Source: Roseovarius sp.
Lineage (GTDB): Bacteria > Pseudomonadota > Alphaproteobacteria > Rhodobacterales > Rhodobacteraceae
Assembly: GCA_014359765.1 (NCBI GenBank)
Contig: JACIYT010000001.1
Location: 124,001 to 188,000, forward strand
Direction of reading: 5' to 3'
Length of the DNA stretch: 64,000 nt
Notes under the pieces: model-generated
What the model was told of the DNA's origin: nothing
Seen by the model: only the letters and a program-made list of their open reading frames with translations
Database searches by the model: none
Program-made: the position numbers and the translations under genes
Part shown: positions 47,643-57,111 of the stretch, in pieces
Numbering within the stretch: the stretch's first letter is position 1
Layout: every line of letters starts with the position of its first letter

Positions 47643-48653
47643 ATGTCCGCCCCCTTTTCCTCGCTCGCCGATTTTGCCGCCTGCCTGCGCCTCCTGCCCG
47701 GCCCCGATCCCGACGCCATCGCCGCGGCGCGTGCCCGCGACGCGGTGCTGACCAAGCCGCCCGGCGCGCTCGGCCGGCTCGAGGAGGTGGCGGCCTGGTA
47801 TTGTGGCTGGCGCGGCGATCCGCGCGCGCGGGTGACGCGCCCGCAGGTCGCGGTGTTTGCCGGCAATCACGGCGTGGTGGCGCGCGGGGTCTCGGCCTTT
47901 CCGCCCGAGGTCACGGCGCAGATGGTGGCCAATTTCGCCGCCGGCGGGGCGGCGGTGAACCAGTTGGCAGGCGTGTTGGGGGCGCGGCTCGACGTGCATC
48001 CGCTCGCGCTGGAGCGGCCCACGGGCGACATCACCGAAGGTCCGGCGATGACCGAAGCCGCCTGCGTGGCGGCGCTGGGGGCGGGCTGGGCGGCGGTGGA
48101 TCCGGAGGCCGATCTCTTCGTGGCGGGGGAGATGGGCATCGGCAACACCACGCCCGCGGCGGCGATCGCGCATGCGCTCTGCGGGGGGGAGGCCGCGGAC
48201 TGGGTCGGGCGCGGCACCGGGCTCGACGATGCGGCGCTGGCGCGCAAGGCGGAAATCGTGGCGCAGGCGGTCGCGGCCAACCCGGTGCGCGGCGGTCTCG
48301 AGGTGCTTTGTGCGTTGGGCGGGCGCGAGCTTGCCGCGATGGCGGGCGCGATCGCGCGGGCGCGCAGCTTGCGCATTCCGGTGCTGCTCGACGGGTTCAT
48401 CTGCACCGCCGCTGCCGCCTGTCTCGAGGCCGCGCGGTCCGGCGCGCTCGATCACGCGCTTGCCGGGCATGTCGGTGCCGAGCCGGGCCATGCGCGCCTG
48501 CTCGCATGGCTGAACAAGGCGCCGCTTCTGTCGCTCGGGCTGCGGCTTGGCGAGGGCTCGGGCGCGGTGCTGGCCATGGGGGTGGTGCAGGCGGCGCTTG
48601 CCTGTCATTCCGGCATGGCCACCTTTGCCGAGGCGGGGGTGTCGGGGGGCTGA
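47643..48653 (+). CDS. cobT: nicotinate-nucleotide--dimethylbenzimidazole phosphoribosyltransferase
   Basis: CobT (CobU in other schemes) activates dimethylbenzimidazole to alpha-ribazole phosphate, the step feeding CobS. The 336-residue protein has [45 protein letters not shown] and the catalytic-Glu context [14 protein letters not shown]. Divergent cobS/cobT is a common two-gene arrangement for lower-ligand assembly. Confidence 0.95.
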   Translation: MSAPFSSLADFAACLRLLPGPDPDAIAAARARDAVLTKPPGALGRLEEVAAWYCGWRGDPRARVTRPQVAVFAGNHGVVARGVSAFPPEVTAQMVANFAAGGAAVNQLAGVLGARLDVHPLALERPTGDITEGPAMTEAACVAALGAGWAAVDPEADLFVAGEMGIGNTTPAAAIAHALCGGEAADWVGRGTGLDDAALARKAEIVAQAVAANPVRGGLEVLCALGGRELAAMAGAIARARSLRIPVLLDGFICTAAAACLEAARSGALDHALAGHVGAEPGHARLLAWLNKAPLLSLGLRLGEGSGAVLAMGVVQAALACHSGMATFAEAGVSGG

Positions 48654-48745
48654 GGGCCGGCAGGGGTGCGGGCGAGGCGGCGCACCATCGCGACACCTGC
48701 CGCGGCATCGCCGGCCGGAGCATCGAGGGCGGCGCGCAAAGCGCC

Positions 48746-49447
48746 TCAGCTCCAGCTCACATCGCCCAGAAAGATATAGCCCGCGCCGTAGATCGTCTTG
48801 ATCAGGCGCGGGTTTCGCGGGTCCTCGCGCAGCTTGGTGCGCAGGCGCGAGATGCGCACATCCATCGCGCGGTCAAAGCTCTCGCCCGCAGCCCCGCCAA
48901 GCGCCTCCTGCATCGCCTGCCGCGAGATGAGCCGCCTCGGCCGTTCCAGAAACAGCCGCAGCACCTCGCCCTCGGCATGGGAAAAGGGGGTCTCGGTGCC
49001 GCTCTCATCCTCCAGCACATAGCGGTCGAAATGCGCCACCCAGCCGTTGAAGCGCGCCACCTCGCCGGTCTGGGGCGAGAGCGTGCCGCGCCGCAGCCGG
49101 GCGCGGATGCGCGCCACCACCTCGGCCGGATCGAAGGGCTTGATGATGTAGTCGTCGGCCCCCAGTTCCAGCCCCGTCACCCGGTCCTGCACCTGCGCGC
49201 GGCCCGAAATGATGATCACGATCGCCCCCTGTTCGAGCGCCAGCCGATGCACGAGGCCGAGCCCGTCACGATCGGGCAGCGACAGATCGACGAGGCAGAC
49301 ATCAGGGCTCGTCTGCCGCAGCGCGGCCTCGAACTCGGTCGCGCGGCCAAAGGCCATGGTGCGGAAACCGGCCTCGGTCAGCGCCTCCGAGAGCATGGCG
49401 CGGATCGCCGGTTCGTCGTCGAGGATGGTGACAAGCGGCGCGGTCAT
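48746..49447 (-). CDS. OmpR-type response regulator
   Basis: A 233-residue regulator with an N-terminal receiver (phosphoacceptor Asp54 in LVDLSLPD, Asp10-Asp11 and the Lys in IIKPFD) and a C-terminal winged-helix DNA-binding domain (VRISRLRTKLREDPRNPRLIKTIYGAGYIF). It overlaps the hybrid kinase gene by 4 bp, so the two form a coupled two-component system transcribed away from the acyl-CoA-ligase/transport cluster. Confidence 0.94.
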   Translation of the reverse strand: MTAPLVTILDDEPAIRAMLSEALTEAGFRTMAFGRATEFEAALRQTSPDVCLVDLSLPDRDGLGLVHRLALEQGAIVIIISGRAQVQDRVTGLELGADDYIIKPFDPAEVVARIRARLRRGTLSPQTGEVARFNGWVAHFDRYVLEDESGTETPFSHAEGEVLRLFLERPRRLISRQAMQEALGGAAGESFDRAMDVRISRLRTKLREDPRNPRLIKTIYGAGYIFLGDVSWS

Positions 49448-51339
49448 GGGCGGTCTCCGGCACTGAGGGCGGCGTCGAGCTGCGCCGCGGTGAAGGGTTT
49501 GCGCAGCACCGGCGCGGCTGCGGCGGCGGCGCGGTGGAGCGGATGCTCGGGCGGCAAGGAGGTCATCAGCACCAGCGCGCAGCCCTCGGGGCGCGGCAGG
49601 CGGGCAAGATCGAGGCCGGTGCGCGCGCCCTCCAGCACCAGATCCGAGAGCACGGCGGAAATCTCCGGCAGGTCGGCCAGCAGCGCGCTCGCCTCGTCCA
49701 CGCTTGCCGCCTCGATCACGGTATGGCCCGCGCCGCGCAGCATGTCGCGCAGGGTCGAGCGCAGGTCGGGGCTGTCCTCGACCAGCAGCACCAGGCCGGG
49801 CGGGCGCGCATCTCCCGCAGGCCGGAGCGGCAGCCGCAGCGCCACCCGCCCGCCCGCATCGGCATTTTCCAGAACGATCCGCCCGCCCGCGAGCTTGGTC
49901 ATGTCGAAGACCATCGGCAGGCCAAGCCCCGAGCCCTCGCCGCCCTTGGTGGTGAAGAAGGGATCGAGCCCATGCGCCAGCGCCTCCTCCGAGAAGCCGG
50001 GGCCGGTATCGGTGACGGTGAATTCGAGCCAGGTCTCCTGAAGCGCGCGCACCGCGACCGTGATCGTGCCCACGGGCGCGCAGGCATCGCGGGCGTTGAG
50101 GATGAGATTGAGCAGCGAATCCTGCAACATGCCGGGATCGAGCAGATAGCGCCCGCTCGCCCCGGCCTCGATCCGCAGCGCCACGCCCGAGGGCAGCGCC
50201 GAGCGCGCCAGCGTCTCCAGATCGTGCAGAAAGGCGGCAAGGTCGGTCGGCACCGGGGCATATTCGCGCGCCCCACTCATGTCGGCGATGCGGCCGAGCA
50301 GGCCACCGCCGCGCCGGGCGGCGGCGATGGTGGCGTCGATGAGCCCGCGCGCCTCCCGGGGCAGGCCCATCCGGCCAAGCCGCGATTGCAGCCCGAGGAT
50401 GATGGTCAGCAGGTTGGCGAAGTCATGTGCCAGCCCGCTGGTCAGTTGCGCCGCCATCTCGCGCCGTCGCGTCTGCTGGAGCGCGGCGCGCGCCTGGGTT
50501 TCGCGGGTGATGTCCATCGACAGGATATAGACCCCGCCGCTCGTCGGGTCCGGGGTCAGCGCGACGCGCACCCGGTGCGAGCTGGGCTCGTGGGTGAACT
50601 CGAAGGTCGAGGGCGTGCCGGCATGGGCGCGCTCGAGCTGCGGCGCGAGCACGGCCCAGGTCTCGGGGCCGAGCACCTCCGCGGCGTGCACGCCGACCGG
50701 CTCCGCGAGCGAGCCGGGCATGATCGCGGTCAGGCGCCGGTTCGAATATGTATAGCGCCCGTCGGGGGCGATATGGGCGATGTGGGCAGGCATCATCTCG
50801 GCGGTGAGCCGCATCCGCGCCTCGGCCTCGGTGATCTCGCGCTTGGCCTCCTCGAGCGCGGTGATGGTGGCCTGCAAGGCGCGGTTGGCGGTCGCCAGAT
50901 CCTCCGAATAGCTCAGGAGCTGGTCGGACAGCTCCTCCGAGCGCGCCCGCAACAGCGCCTCCTGCCGCTTGGTGCGGGTGATGTCGGTATAGACCGTGAC
51001 CCAGCCGCCCTGCGGCAGCGGTGTGCCCTCGACGCTGATCGTGGTGCCGTTGGCGCGGGTGCGCTCCATGTAATGCGGCTCGAAGGCGCGGGCGATCTCG
51101 ACCCGGCTCGCCACGAAGCTCTCGACCTCGCCGACATCGCCATAATCGCCGCGCTCGGCGAGATAGCGGATCGTCGCGGCGAAATCGGCGCCGGGCGTGA
51201 CCAGGGAATCGGGCAGGGTGAACATCTCCTGAAAGCGGCGGTTGCACACCGCGAGCCGCAGCTCGCCGTCATAGATGGTGAGCGCCTGCTCGATGAGGTT
51301 CAGCCCGGCCATGGCCAGGGCGTCGTGGTCGGCCTGCAT
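49444..51339 (-). CDS. PAS-PAS hybrid sensor histidine kinase with C-terminal receiver
   Basis: A 631-residue kinase. PAS domains are at about 10-120 and 180-285, separated by a coiled coil (125-180). The dimerisation/phosphoacceptor helix has His305 (GLAHDFANLL). The ATPase domain has Asn415 (NLILNARDA) and the G-boxes DTGPGF and GSGLGLPMVF. A receiver (515-631) has Asp566. No membrane segment is seen, so it is probably cytoplasmic. Start chosen at 51339; the upstream frame is not supported. It faces the acyl-CoA ligase cluster. Confidence 0.92.
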   Translation of the reverse strand: MQADHDALAMAGLNLIEQALTIYDGELRLAVCNRRFQEMFTLPDSLVTPGADFAATIRYLAERGDYGDVGEVESFVASRVEIARAFEPHYMERTRANGTTISVEGTPLPQGGWVTVYTDITRTKRQEALLRARSEELSDQLLSYSEDLATANRALQATITALEEAKREITEAEARMRLTAEMMPAHIAHIAPDGRYTYSNRRLTAIMPGSLAEPVGVHAAEVLGPETWAVLAPQLERAHAGTPSTFEFTHEPSSHRVRVALTPDPTSGGVYILSMDITRETQARAALQQTRRREMAAQLTSGLAHDFANLLTIILGLQSRLGRMGLPREARGLIDATIAAARRGGGLLGRIADMSGAREYAPVPTDLAAFLHDLETLARSALPSGVALRIEAGASGRYLLDPGMLQDSLLNLILNARDACAPVGTITVAVRALQETWLEFTVTDTGPGFSEEALAHGLDPFFTTKGGEGSGLGLPMVFDMTKLAGGRIVLENADAGGRVALRLPLRPAGDARPPGLVLLVEDSPDLRSTLRDMLRGAGHTVIEAASVDEASALLADLPEISAVLSDLVLEGARTGLDLARLPRPEGCALVLMTSLPPEHPLHRAAAAAAPVLRKPFTAAQLDAALSAGDRP

Positions 51340-51406
51340 GGTGTCAGCCTTCCGGGGCCGGGGTGGTGGGGCGCACCCGTGCGGAACAAAGGCGTGCCCG
51401 CACGCC

Positions 51407-51464
51407 GCCGCGCATCGCCGGGCCGCCCCCCGGCCCGGCAATCCGGTCATCACCTGCGCGCCGC
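51407..51464. repeat. intergenic repeat B, copy 2 (58 bp, hairpin-forming)
   Basis: This stretch contains the stem GCCGGGCCG (51417-51425)/CGGCCCGGC (51431-51439). Its first 21 bases and last 13 bases match 36077-36135 exactly in the same order, with a partly diverged middle. It lies in the 452-bp divergent gap 51340-51791 between the kinase and the acyl-CoA ligase. That gap otherwise holds the dyad at 51664-51680 and a possible TTGAC at 51696, and nothing else I recognise. Confidence 0.6.
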
Positions 51465-51663
51465 CCGGTCGTCTTGCGGATGTGGAACCACAAGGCGCCG
51501 CAGACCGACTGTCGGATCGCCGCGCCACGGCCCGTCGGTGCGCGGCTTGTCACTGAAAGCGAGGCGGGGTGCGTGTCCAGGATCGATTCTTTCATCTTCG
51601 CCCACTCCCTCCCCCTAGCACCCTGCTCGAAGGCGGAAAAGGCTGTTCCCGCATCGGTTGGAA

Positions 51664-51680
51664 TTCGCAACAATTGCGAA
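51664..51680. promoter_or_regulatory. inverted repeat TTCGCAA-N3-TTGCGAA, candidate operator
   Basis: A perfect 7-bp dyad with a 3-base spacer lies about 110-130 bp upstream of the acyl-CoA ligase start, 15 bp before a TTGACG (51696-51701) that could be a -35 box. A second short dyad, TTGCGCAA, lies at 51723-51730. The adjacent OmpR-type regulator normally binds direct repeats, so a TetR- or MarR-type regulator elsewhere is an alternative. Confidence 0.4.
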
Positions 51681-51791
51681 ATGTTCAGGAAAAAGTTGAC
51701 GGGCACTGGTTCCGCAGCATCCTTGCGCAAAAGAGAATCGCGCCTCGGGCGTGGCCTGCCGCCAAAGGCGGGCAAAGGGGAGGACACGGAC

Positions 51792-53765
51792 TTGGCACAG
51801 CCGTTACAACCGACGGAGGGAATGGCGTCCATTCCCGCGCTTCTGCAACGCAATGCCACGCGCCTTGCGGACCGGCCCGCCTATCGGGAAAAGGAATACG
51901 GCATCTGGCAGAGCTGGACCTGGGCCGAGGCGGAAAAGGAGGTCGAGGCGCTGGCGCTCGGTCTCATCAATCTCGGCGTCAACGAGGGCGATTTCGTCGC
52001 CATCATCGGCCGCAACCGCCCGCATTTCTACTGGTCGATGGTCGCCGCGCAATCGGTGGGGGCGGTCCCCGTCCCGCTCTATCAGGACAGTGCCGCCGCC
52101 GAGATGGCCTATGTGATGGATCACTGCGGAGCGCGCGTCGCGATCGTCGAGGACCAGGAGCAGGTGGACAAGCTGATCGAGGTGAGGGACGAGCTCCACC
52201 AGCTCGAACATATCATCTATGTCGATCCGCGCGGCCTGCGCAAATACGACCACCACAAGCTGCACCGCTTCATCGACATTCAGGAACAGGGGCGCGCGTC
52301 CTATTACGAATGGATCGAGGATCTGAAGGCGCGGCGCGAGAGGCTCGACTATGACAGCATCTGCGTGATGCTCTACACCTCCGGCACCACCGGCAAGCCC
52401 AAGGGCGTGGTGCTGAGCAATCGCAACATCATCGAGGCGTCGAAATCCTCCGCCGCGTTCGACAACCTGACGAAGGACGAGGAGGTGCTGGCCTATCTGC
52501 CGATGGCCTGGGTGGGCGATTTCATCTTTTCCATCGGGCAGGCCTGTTGGTGCGGCTTCTGCGTCAACTGCCCCGAGAGCCCCGAGACCATGCAGACCGA
52601 CCTGCGCGAGATCGGGCCGACCTATTTCTTCGCACCGCCGCGCGTCTTCGAGACGCAGCTGACCAATGTGATGATCCGCATGGAGGATGCCGGACGGGCC
52701 AAGAAATGGCTGTTCGATCATTTCATGGCGCTTGCCCGGCGTGTCGGCCCGGCGATCCTCGACGGCAAGCCGGTGGGCGCGCTGGACAGGCTGCGTTACG
52801 CGATCGGCAACATCCTCGTCTATGGCCCGCTCAAGGACACGCTCGGGTTTCGCCGGGTGCGGGTGGGCTATACGGCGGGCGAGGCGATCGGGCCGGAGAT
52901 CTTCGATTTCTATCGCTCGCTCGGCATCAACCTCAAACAGCTCTACGGTCAGACCGAGGCGAGCGTGTTCATCACGGCCCAGCCCGATGGCGAGGTGCGT
53001 TCGGACACCGTGGGCGTGCCCGCGCCCGGTGTGGAAATCCGTATCAGCGAGACCGGCGAGGTGTTCTATCGCAGCCCCGGCACGTTCGAATATTACTACA
53101 AGAACCCCGAGAGCACGGCCTCGACCAAGGATGCCGAGGGCTGGGTCGCCACGGGCGATGCGGGGTTCTTCGAGGAGGGCTCCGGCCATCTGCGGATCAT
53201 CGACCGCGCCAAGGATGTGGGCAAGATGGCCGATGGCCGCCTCTTTGCCCCGAAATACGTTGAGAACAAGCTCAAGTTCTATCCCAACATCCTGGAGGCC
53301 GTGGTCTTTGGCAACGGGCGCGAGGAATGCACCGCCTTCATCAATATCGACCTCGCCGCGGTCGGCAGCTGGGCCGAGCGCAACAATATCGGCTATGCCT
53401 CCTATCAGGAACTGGCCGGGCATCCTCAGGTACTGGAAACGATCCGCGGCCATGTCGAGGAGGTCAATCGCTCCCTCGCCGATGACCCGATGCTGTCGCA
53501 TTGTCAGGTGCATCGTTTCCTCGTGCTGCACAAGGAGCTCGATGCCGACGATGGCGAGATGACCCGCACCCGCAAGGTGCGCCGCGGCGTCATCTCGGAG
53601 AAATATGCCGATCTTCTGACCGCGCTCTATGACGGGTCGGAGGAGGTCTTTACCACCACCGAGGTGACCTATGAGGACGGGCGCAAGGGCGCGATCTCGG
53701 CCACGCTGAAGATCGTCACGGCGCAGGTCGCGGCGGTGCCGGAGCAGAAGGTGGCGGCACAATGA
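51792..53765 (+). CDS. AMP-binding acyl-CoA synthetase
   Basis: A 657-residue adenylate-forming ligase of the long-chain fatty-acid-CoA ligase type (FadD15-like). The ATP P-loop YTSGTTGKPKG (195-205), YGQTEASVFI, TGDAGFFEE and the C-terminal catalytic region KYVENKLKFYP are present. The start is uncertain. TTG 51792 has a GGGAGGA site at normal spacing. ATG 51822 (MASIPALLQRN, a common homologue start) has GGAGG only 2 bp away. Its gene is followed by the second Liv transporter, so it probably activates the imported acid. Confidence 0.93.
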   Translation: MAQPLQPTEGMASIPALLQRNATRLADRPAYREKEYGIWQSWTWAEAEKEVEALALGLINLGVNEGDFVAIIGRNRPHFYWSMVAAQSVGAVPVPLYQDSAAAEMAYVMDHCGARVAIVEDQEQVDKLIEVRDELHQLEHIIYVDPRGLRKYDHHKLHRFIDIQEQGRASYYEWIEDLKARRERLDYDSICVMLYTSGTTGKPKGVVLSNRNIIEASKSSAAFDNLTKDEEVLAYLPMAWVGDFIFSIGQACWCGFCVNCPESPETMQTDLREIGPTYFFAPPRVFETQLTNVMIRMEDAGRAKKWLFDHFMALARRVGPAILDGKPVGALDRLRYAIGNILVYGPLKDTLGFRRVRVGYTAGEAIGPEIFDFYRSLGINLKQLYGQTEASVFITAQPDGEVRSDTVGVPAPGVEIRISETGEVFYRSPGTFEYYYKNPESTASTKDAEGWVATGDAGFFEEGSGHLRIIDRAKDVGKMADGRLFAPKYVENKLKFYPNILEAVVFGNGREECTAFINIDLAAVGSWAERNNIGYASYQELAGHPQVLETIRGHVEEVNRSLADDPMLSHCQVHRFLVLHKELDADDGEMTRTRKVRRGVISEKYADLLTALYDGSEEVFTTTEVTYEDGRKGAISATLKIVTAQVAAVPEQKVAAQ

Positions 53766-53792
53766 GCGCGCTGCCGCAAGAGGGAGGCTGCC

Positions 53793-54611
53793 ATGCTTGA
53801 CGCAAGCGAAGGCCATGTGACCGCCGATGGCCGCAAGATCGGCGGCGTGGTGATGGAGATGCGCAACATCACCCTGCGCTTTGGCGGGGTGGTGGCGATC
53901 AAGGACATCTCGTTCGATATCCGCGAGGGCGAGATCCGCGCGATCATCGGCCCCAACGGGGCCGGCAAATCCTCGATGCTGAACGTCATCAGCGGGTTCT
54001 ATAACCCGCAGGAGGGCGAGGTCTGGTACAAGGGGCAAAAACGCCCCCCGATGAAGCCCTATCAGGTGGCGCAGCAGGGCATCGCGCGCACCTTCCAGAA
54101 TATCGCGCTTTTCGAGGGGATGAGCGTTCTGGACAACGTCATGACGGGGCGCATAAGGCAGATGAAGACCGGGCTTCTGGCGCAGGCGCTCTGGAAGGGC
54201 CGCGCCGAGGCCGAGGAGGTCGCGAACCGCGCGGCGGTGGAAAAGATCATCGACTTTCTCGAAATCCAGCACATCCGCAAGACCCCGGTATCGCGGCTGC
54301 CCTATGGCCTCAAGAAGCGCGTGGAACTGGCGCGCGCGCTGGCGGCCGAGCCGTCGATCCTGCTGCTCGATGAGCCGATGGCGGGCATGAATGTCGAGGA
54401 GAAGGAGGACATGAGCCGCTTCATCCTCGACGTGAACGACGAATTCGGCACCACCACCGTTCTGATCGAGCACGATATGGGCGTGGTGATGGACCTCTCC
54501 GACCGGGTCGTGGTGATGGATTACGGCAAGAAGATCGGCGACGGCACCCCCGAGGAGGTGCGCAGCAACCAGGCGGTGATCGACGCCTATCTCGGGGTGG
54601 CGCATGACTGA
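53793..54611 (+). CDS. LivG-type ABC transporter ATP-binding protein (second system)
   Basis: A 272-residue ATPase with an extra N-terminal segment of about 20 residues. Walker A GPNGAGKSS, Q-loop ARTFQNIALFEGMSVLDN, and Walker B SILLLDEPMAGMNVEEKED are intact. The signature region reads SRLPYGLKKRVELARAL, as in LivG. It follows the ligase by 27 bp in the same direction. Confidence 0.94.
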   Translation: MLDASEGHVTADGRKIGGVVMEMRNITLRFGGVVAIKDISFDIREGEIRAIIGPNGAGKSSMLNVISGFYNPQEGEVWYKGQKRPPMKPYQVAQQGIARTFQNIALFEGMSVLDNVMTGRIRQMKTGLLAQALWKGRAEAEEVANRAAVEKIIDFLEIQHIRKTPVSRLPYGLKKRVELARALAAEPSILLLDEPMAGMNVEEKEDMSRFILDVNDEFGTTTVLIEHDMGVVMDLSDRVVVMDYGKKIGDGTPEEVRSNQAVIDAYLGVAHD

Positions 54612-54688
54612 TCGCCAGAACCCGCCCGCCCCGAGGCCGGGGACGGGGCGCGGCAATGCCAGAACGAGCCTGAAGAGGGGGAGGGCCC

Positions 54689-55675
54689 ATGCCTGACAGC
54701 GTGATTTTCGGAATGGAGGTCTTTCTCAACGGCCTCATGGCGGGGGTGCTCTACGCGCTGGTCGCGCTCGGCTTCGTGCTGATCTACAAGGCCTCGGGCA
54801 TCTTCAACTACGCGCAGGGGGTGCTGGCGCTGTTTGCCGCGCTCACGCTGGTGGGGATCATGGAGGGGCAGGTGCCCTTCGGCCATCTGATCAATGCGGT
54901 TTTCGGCACCAATCTGCACCACTTCGGCTGGGAGGTTCCCGCGCTGCTGGCGATCGCGCTCACGGCGCTGGTGATGGTGGGGCTGGCCTGGGTGGTCAAC
55001 CGGCTGGTCTTTCACCATCTTGTCGGACAGGATCCGATCATCCTGTTCATGGCCACCATCGGCCTTGCCTATTTCCTCGAAGGCTTCGGCGATGTGACCT
55101 GGGGCGCCGATATCCGCAAGCTCGATGTGGGGCTGCCACAGGGCCTCAATCCGTGGATCGACGAGGTCACCTACAATCTCTTCGGCTACGGCTTCTTCAT
55201 CGACAATCTCGATCTGGTGGCCACGGTGGTGGCGGCGATCCTGGTGGTGGCGCTGGTGGCCTTTGCGCAATATTCCAAGCATGGCCGCGCGATGCGCGCG
55301 GTGGCCGATGACCATCAGGCGGCGCTCTCGGTGGGGATTTCGCTCAACTTCATCTGGGTGATGGTGTGGTCGCTGGCGGGCTTTGTCGCGCTGGTGGCGG
55401 GGATCATGTGGGGCACCAAGATGGGCGTGCAGTTCTCGCTCTCGCTCATCGCGCTCAAGGCGCTGCCGGTGCTGATGCTGGGCGGCTTTACCTCGATCCC
55501 CGGTGCCATCGTCGGCGGGCTGATCATCGGGGTGGGCGAGAAGATGTTCGAGTTCGCCATCGGCCCGCTGGTGGGCGGGGCGACCGAGAACTGGTTCGCC
55601 TACATGCTGGCGCTGGTGTTCCTCGTGTTCCGGCCGCAGGGCCTGTTCGGCGAAAAGATCATCGAGCGGGTGTGA
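54689..55675 (+). CDS. LivH-type ABC transporter permease (second system)
   Basis: A 328-residue permease with about eight helices. ALGFVLIYKASGIFNYAQGVLALFAA (~28-52) is the LivH signature region; GGFTSIPGAIVGGLIIGVGEKM lies near 270. It is larger than the first-system LivH because of an extended central loop (~100-175). Confidence 0.94.
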   Translation: MPDSVIFGMEVFLNGLMAGVLYALVALGFVLIYKASGIFNYAQGVLALFAALTLVGIMEGQVPFGHLINAVFGTNLHHFGWEVPALLAIALTALVMVGLAWVVNRLVFHHLVGQDPIILFMATIGLAYFLEGFGDVTWGADIRKLDVGLPQGLNPWIDEVTYNLFGYGFFIDNLDLVATVVAAILVVALVAFAQYSKHGRAMRAVADDHQAALSVGISLNFIWVMVWSLAGFVALVAGIMWGTKMGVQFSLSLIALKALPVLMLGGFTSIPGAIVGGLIIGVGEKMFEFAIGPLVGGATENWFAYMLALVFLVFRPQGLFGEKIIERV

Positions 55676-55680
55676 GCGCG

Positions 55681-55938
55681 ATGCACAAACTCATTGCCAT
55701 TCTCAACGTCATCGCCTGGGGCGGGTTCTGGGCCTTTGGCTATCTCGCCCTCTCGGGCGCGCCCGAGAAATCCGGGCAGATGGTGACGGCGGCACTCCTC
55801 GCGGCGGCGGGCGGCGGGGTGGGGATGCTCGCCTTTCTGTGGCTGGTGCGCCACGCCGAGGAGACGGGCTATGCGCGGCGGCCCAACCGGGCCGACAAGC
55901 GCACCGATGACAGCGAAATCCAGGGGGAGGAGATCTGA
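55681..55938 (+). CDS. small membrane protein between the permease genes, unknown
   Basis: An 85-residue protein with two hydrophobic helices (about 3-25 and 34-57) and a charged C-terminal tail. No family recognised. Its ATG follows the LivH stop by 5 bp, and its TGA overlaps the LivM ATG (TGATG). It may assist assembly of the permease; position is the only evidence. Confidence 0.7.
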   Translation: MHKLIAILNVIAWGGFWAFGYLALSGAPEKSGQMVTAALLAAAGGGVGMLAFLWLVRHAEETGYARRPNRADKRTDDSEIQGEEI

Positions 55939-57014
55939 TGTTTTACCGTGAGGCGGGGGATTTCAAGACCTCCTATGTGGACGACAGCCAGACCTTCCCG
56001 ATCCGCGTCGATCGCTACGGGTATTACGCGCTGCTGGCGGTGGCCTTCGGGGTGTTGCCCTTCCTGGTCAACGATTACTGGGTCAACGCGGTGCTTCTGC
56101 CGTTCCTGATCTATGCGATCGCGGCGATCGGCCTCAATATCCTCGTGGGCTATTGCGGGCAGGTCAGCCTCGGCACCGGCGGGTTCATGGCGGTGGGGGC
56201 CTATGCCTGCTACAAGCTGATGACCGGTTTTCCCGAGATCAACATCTTCTTTCACGTCATCCTGTCGGGCGGGATCACGGCGGCGGTCTGCGTGCTGTTC
56301 GGATTGCCCAGCCTGCGGATCAAGGGCTTCTATCTCGCGGTGGCGACGCTGGCGGCGCAGTTCTTCCTCGTGTGGCTGTTCAACCGCGTGGGGTGGTTCT
56401 ACAACTATTCCGCATCGGGCCAGATCAACGCCCCCGAGCGCACCGTCTTCGGCATTGCCGTGACCGGCGCGCAGAACCCGCCCTGGGCGGCCTACCTGTT
56501 CTGCCTCGTCTTTACAGTGGGCTGCGCGCTGATCGCACGCAACCTGACACGCGGCATGGCGGGGCGCAAATGGATGGCCATTCGCGACATGGATATCGCC
56601 GCCGAGATCATCGGGGTGAACCCGCTCAAGGCCAAGCTGACGGCCTTTGCCGTGTCGGGCTTCTTCGTGGGCATCGCGGGGGCACTGTTCTTCTCGGTCT
56701 ATCTCGGCGCGATCGAGGTGGGCGAGGCGTTCGGGATCAACAAGTCCTTCCTGGTGCTGTTCATGGTGATCATCGGCGGGCTTGGCTCGATCTTCGGCAG
56801 CTTTGCCGGGGCGGCGTTCCTCGTTCTGCTGCCGGTGTTTCTCAAGAACGTGCTGGTGGGGGGGCTTGGCTGGCCCACGGACCTGGCGGCGCATCTGGAA
56901 TTCATGATCGTCGGCGCGCTGATCCTGATCTTTCTGATCGCCGAGCCGCACGGTCTCGCGCAGCTGTGGCGCGTGACCAAGGAGAAGCTGAGGCTCTGGC
57001 CGTTCCCGCACTAG
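55938..57014 (+). CDS. LivM-type ABC transporter permease (second system)
   Basis: A 358-residue permease with GLNILVGYCGQVSLGTGGFMAVGAYACY (~75-100), RIKGFYLAVATLAAQFFLVWLF and the C-terminal VIIGGLGSIFGSFAGAAFLVLLPVFL. The N-terminus has an extra polar segment before the first helix (~30 residues). Translation is coupled to the small membrane protein. Confidence 0.94.
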   Translation: MFYREAGDFKTSYVDDSQTFPIRVDRYGYYALLAVAFGVLPFLVNDYWVNAVLLPFLIYAIAAIGLNILVGYCGQVSLGTGGFMAVGAYACYKLMTGFPEINIFFHVILSGGITAAVCVLFGLPSLRIKGFYLAVATLAAQFFLVWLFNRVGWFYNYSASGQINAPERTVFGIAVTGAQNPPWAAYLFCLVFTVGCALIARNLTRGMAGRKWMAIRDMDIAAEIIGVNPLKAKLTAFAVSGFFVGIAGALFFSVYLGAIEVGEAFGINKSFLVLFMVIIGGLGSIFGSFAGAAFLVLLPVFLKNVLVGGLGWPTDLAAHLEFMIVGALILIFLIAEPHGLAQLWRVTKEKLRLWPFPH

Positions 57015-57111
57015 CGGCGCGGCCCGGGCCAGAAACAAGAGAGATGCGACAGGGCGCGCGCGCCCTGCCCAGTGACGACATCGGAGCAAACCAAGGGAGG
57101 ATGAACCACCG

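Noticed and set aside
46014..48608. An 864-codon minus-strand open frame across livF, cobS and cobT
   Set aside because: Overlaps three confidently identified genes and shows GC-bias composition only; its middle merely reflects the opposite strand or another frame.
48700..48730. Possible third copy of repeat B near 48700 (GCATCGCCGGCC)
   Set aside because: Only about 12 bases agree and neither the flank nor the 13-bp end is present.
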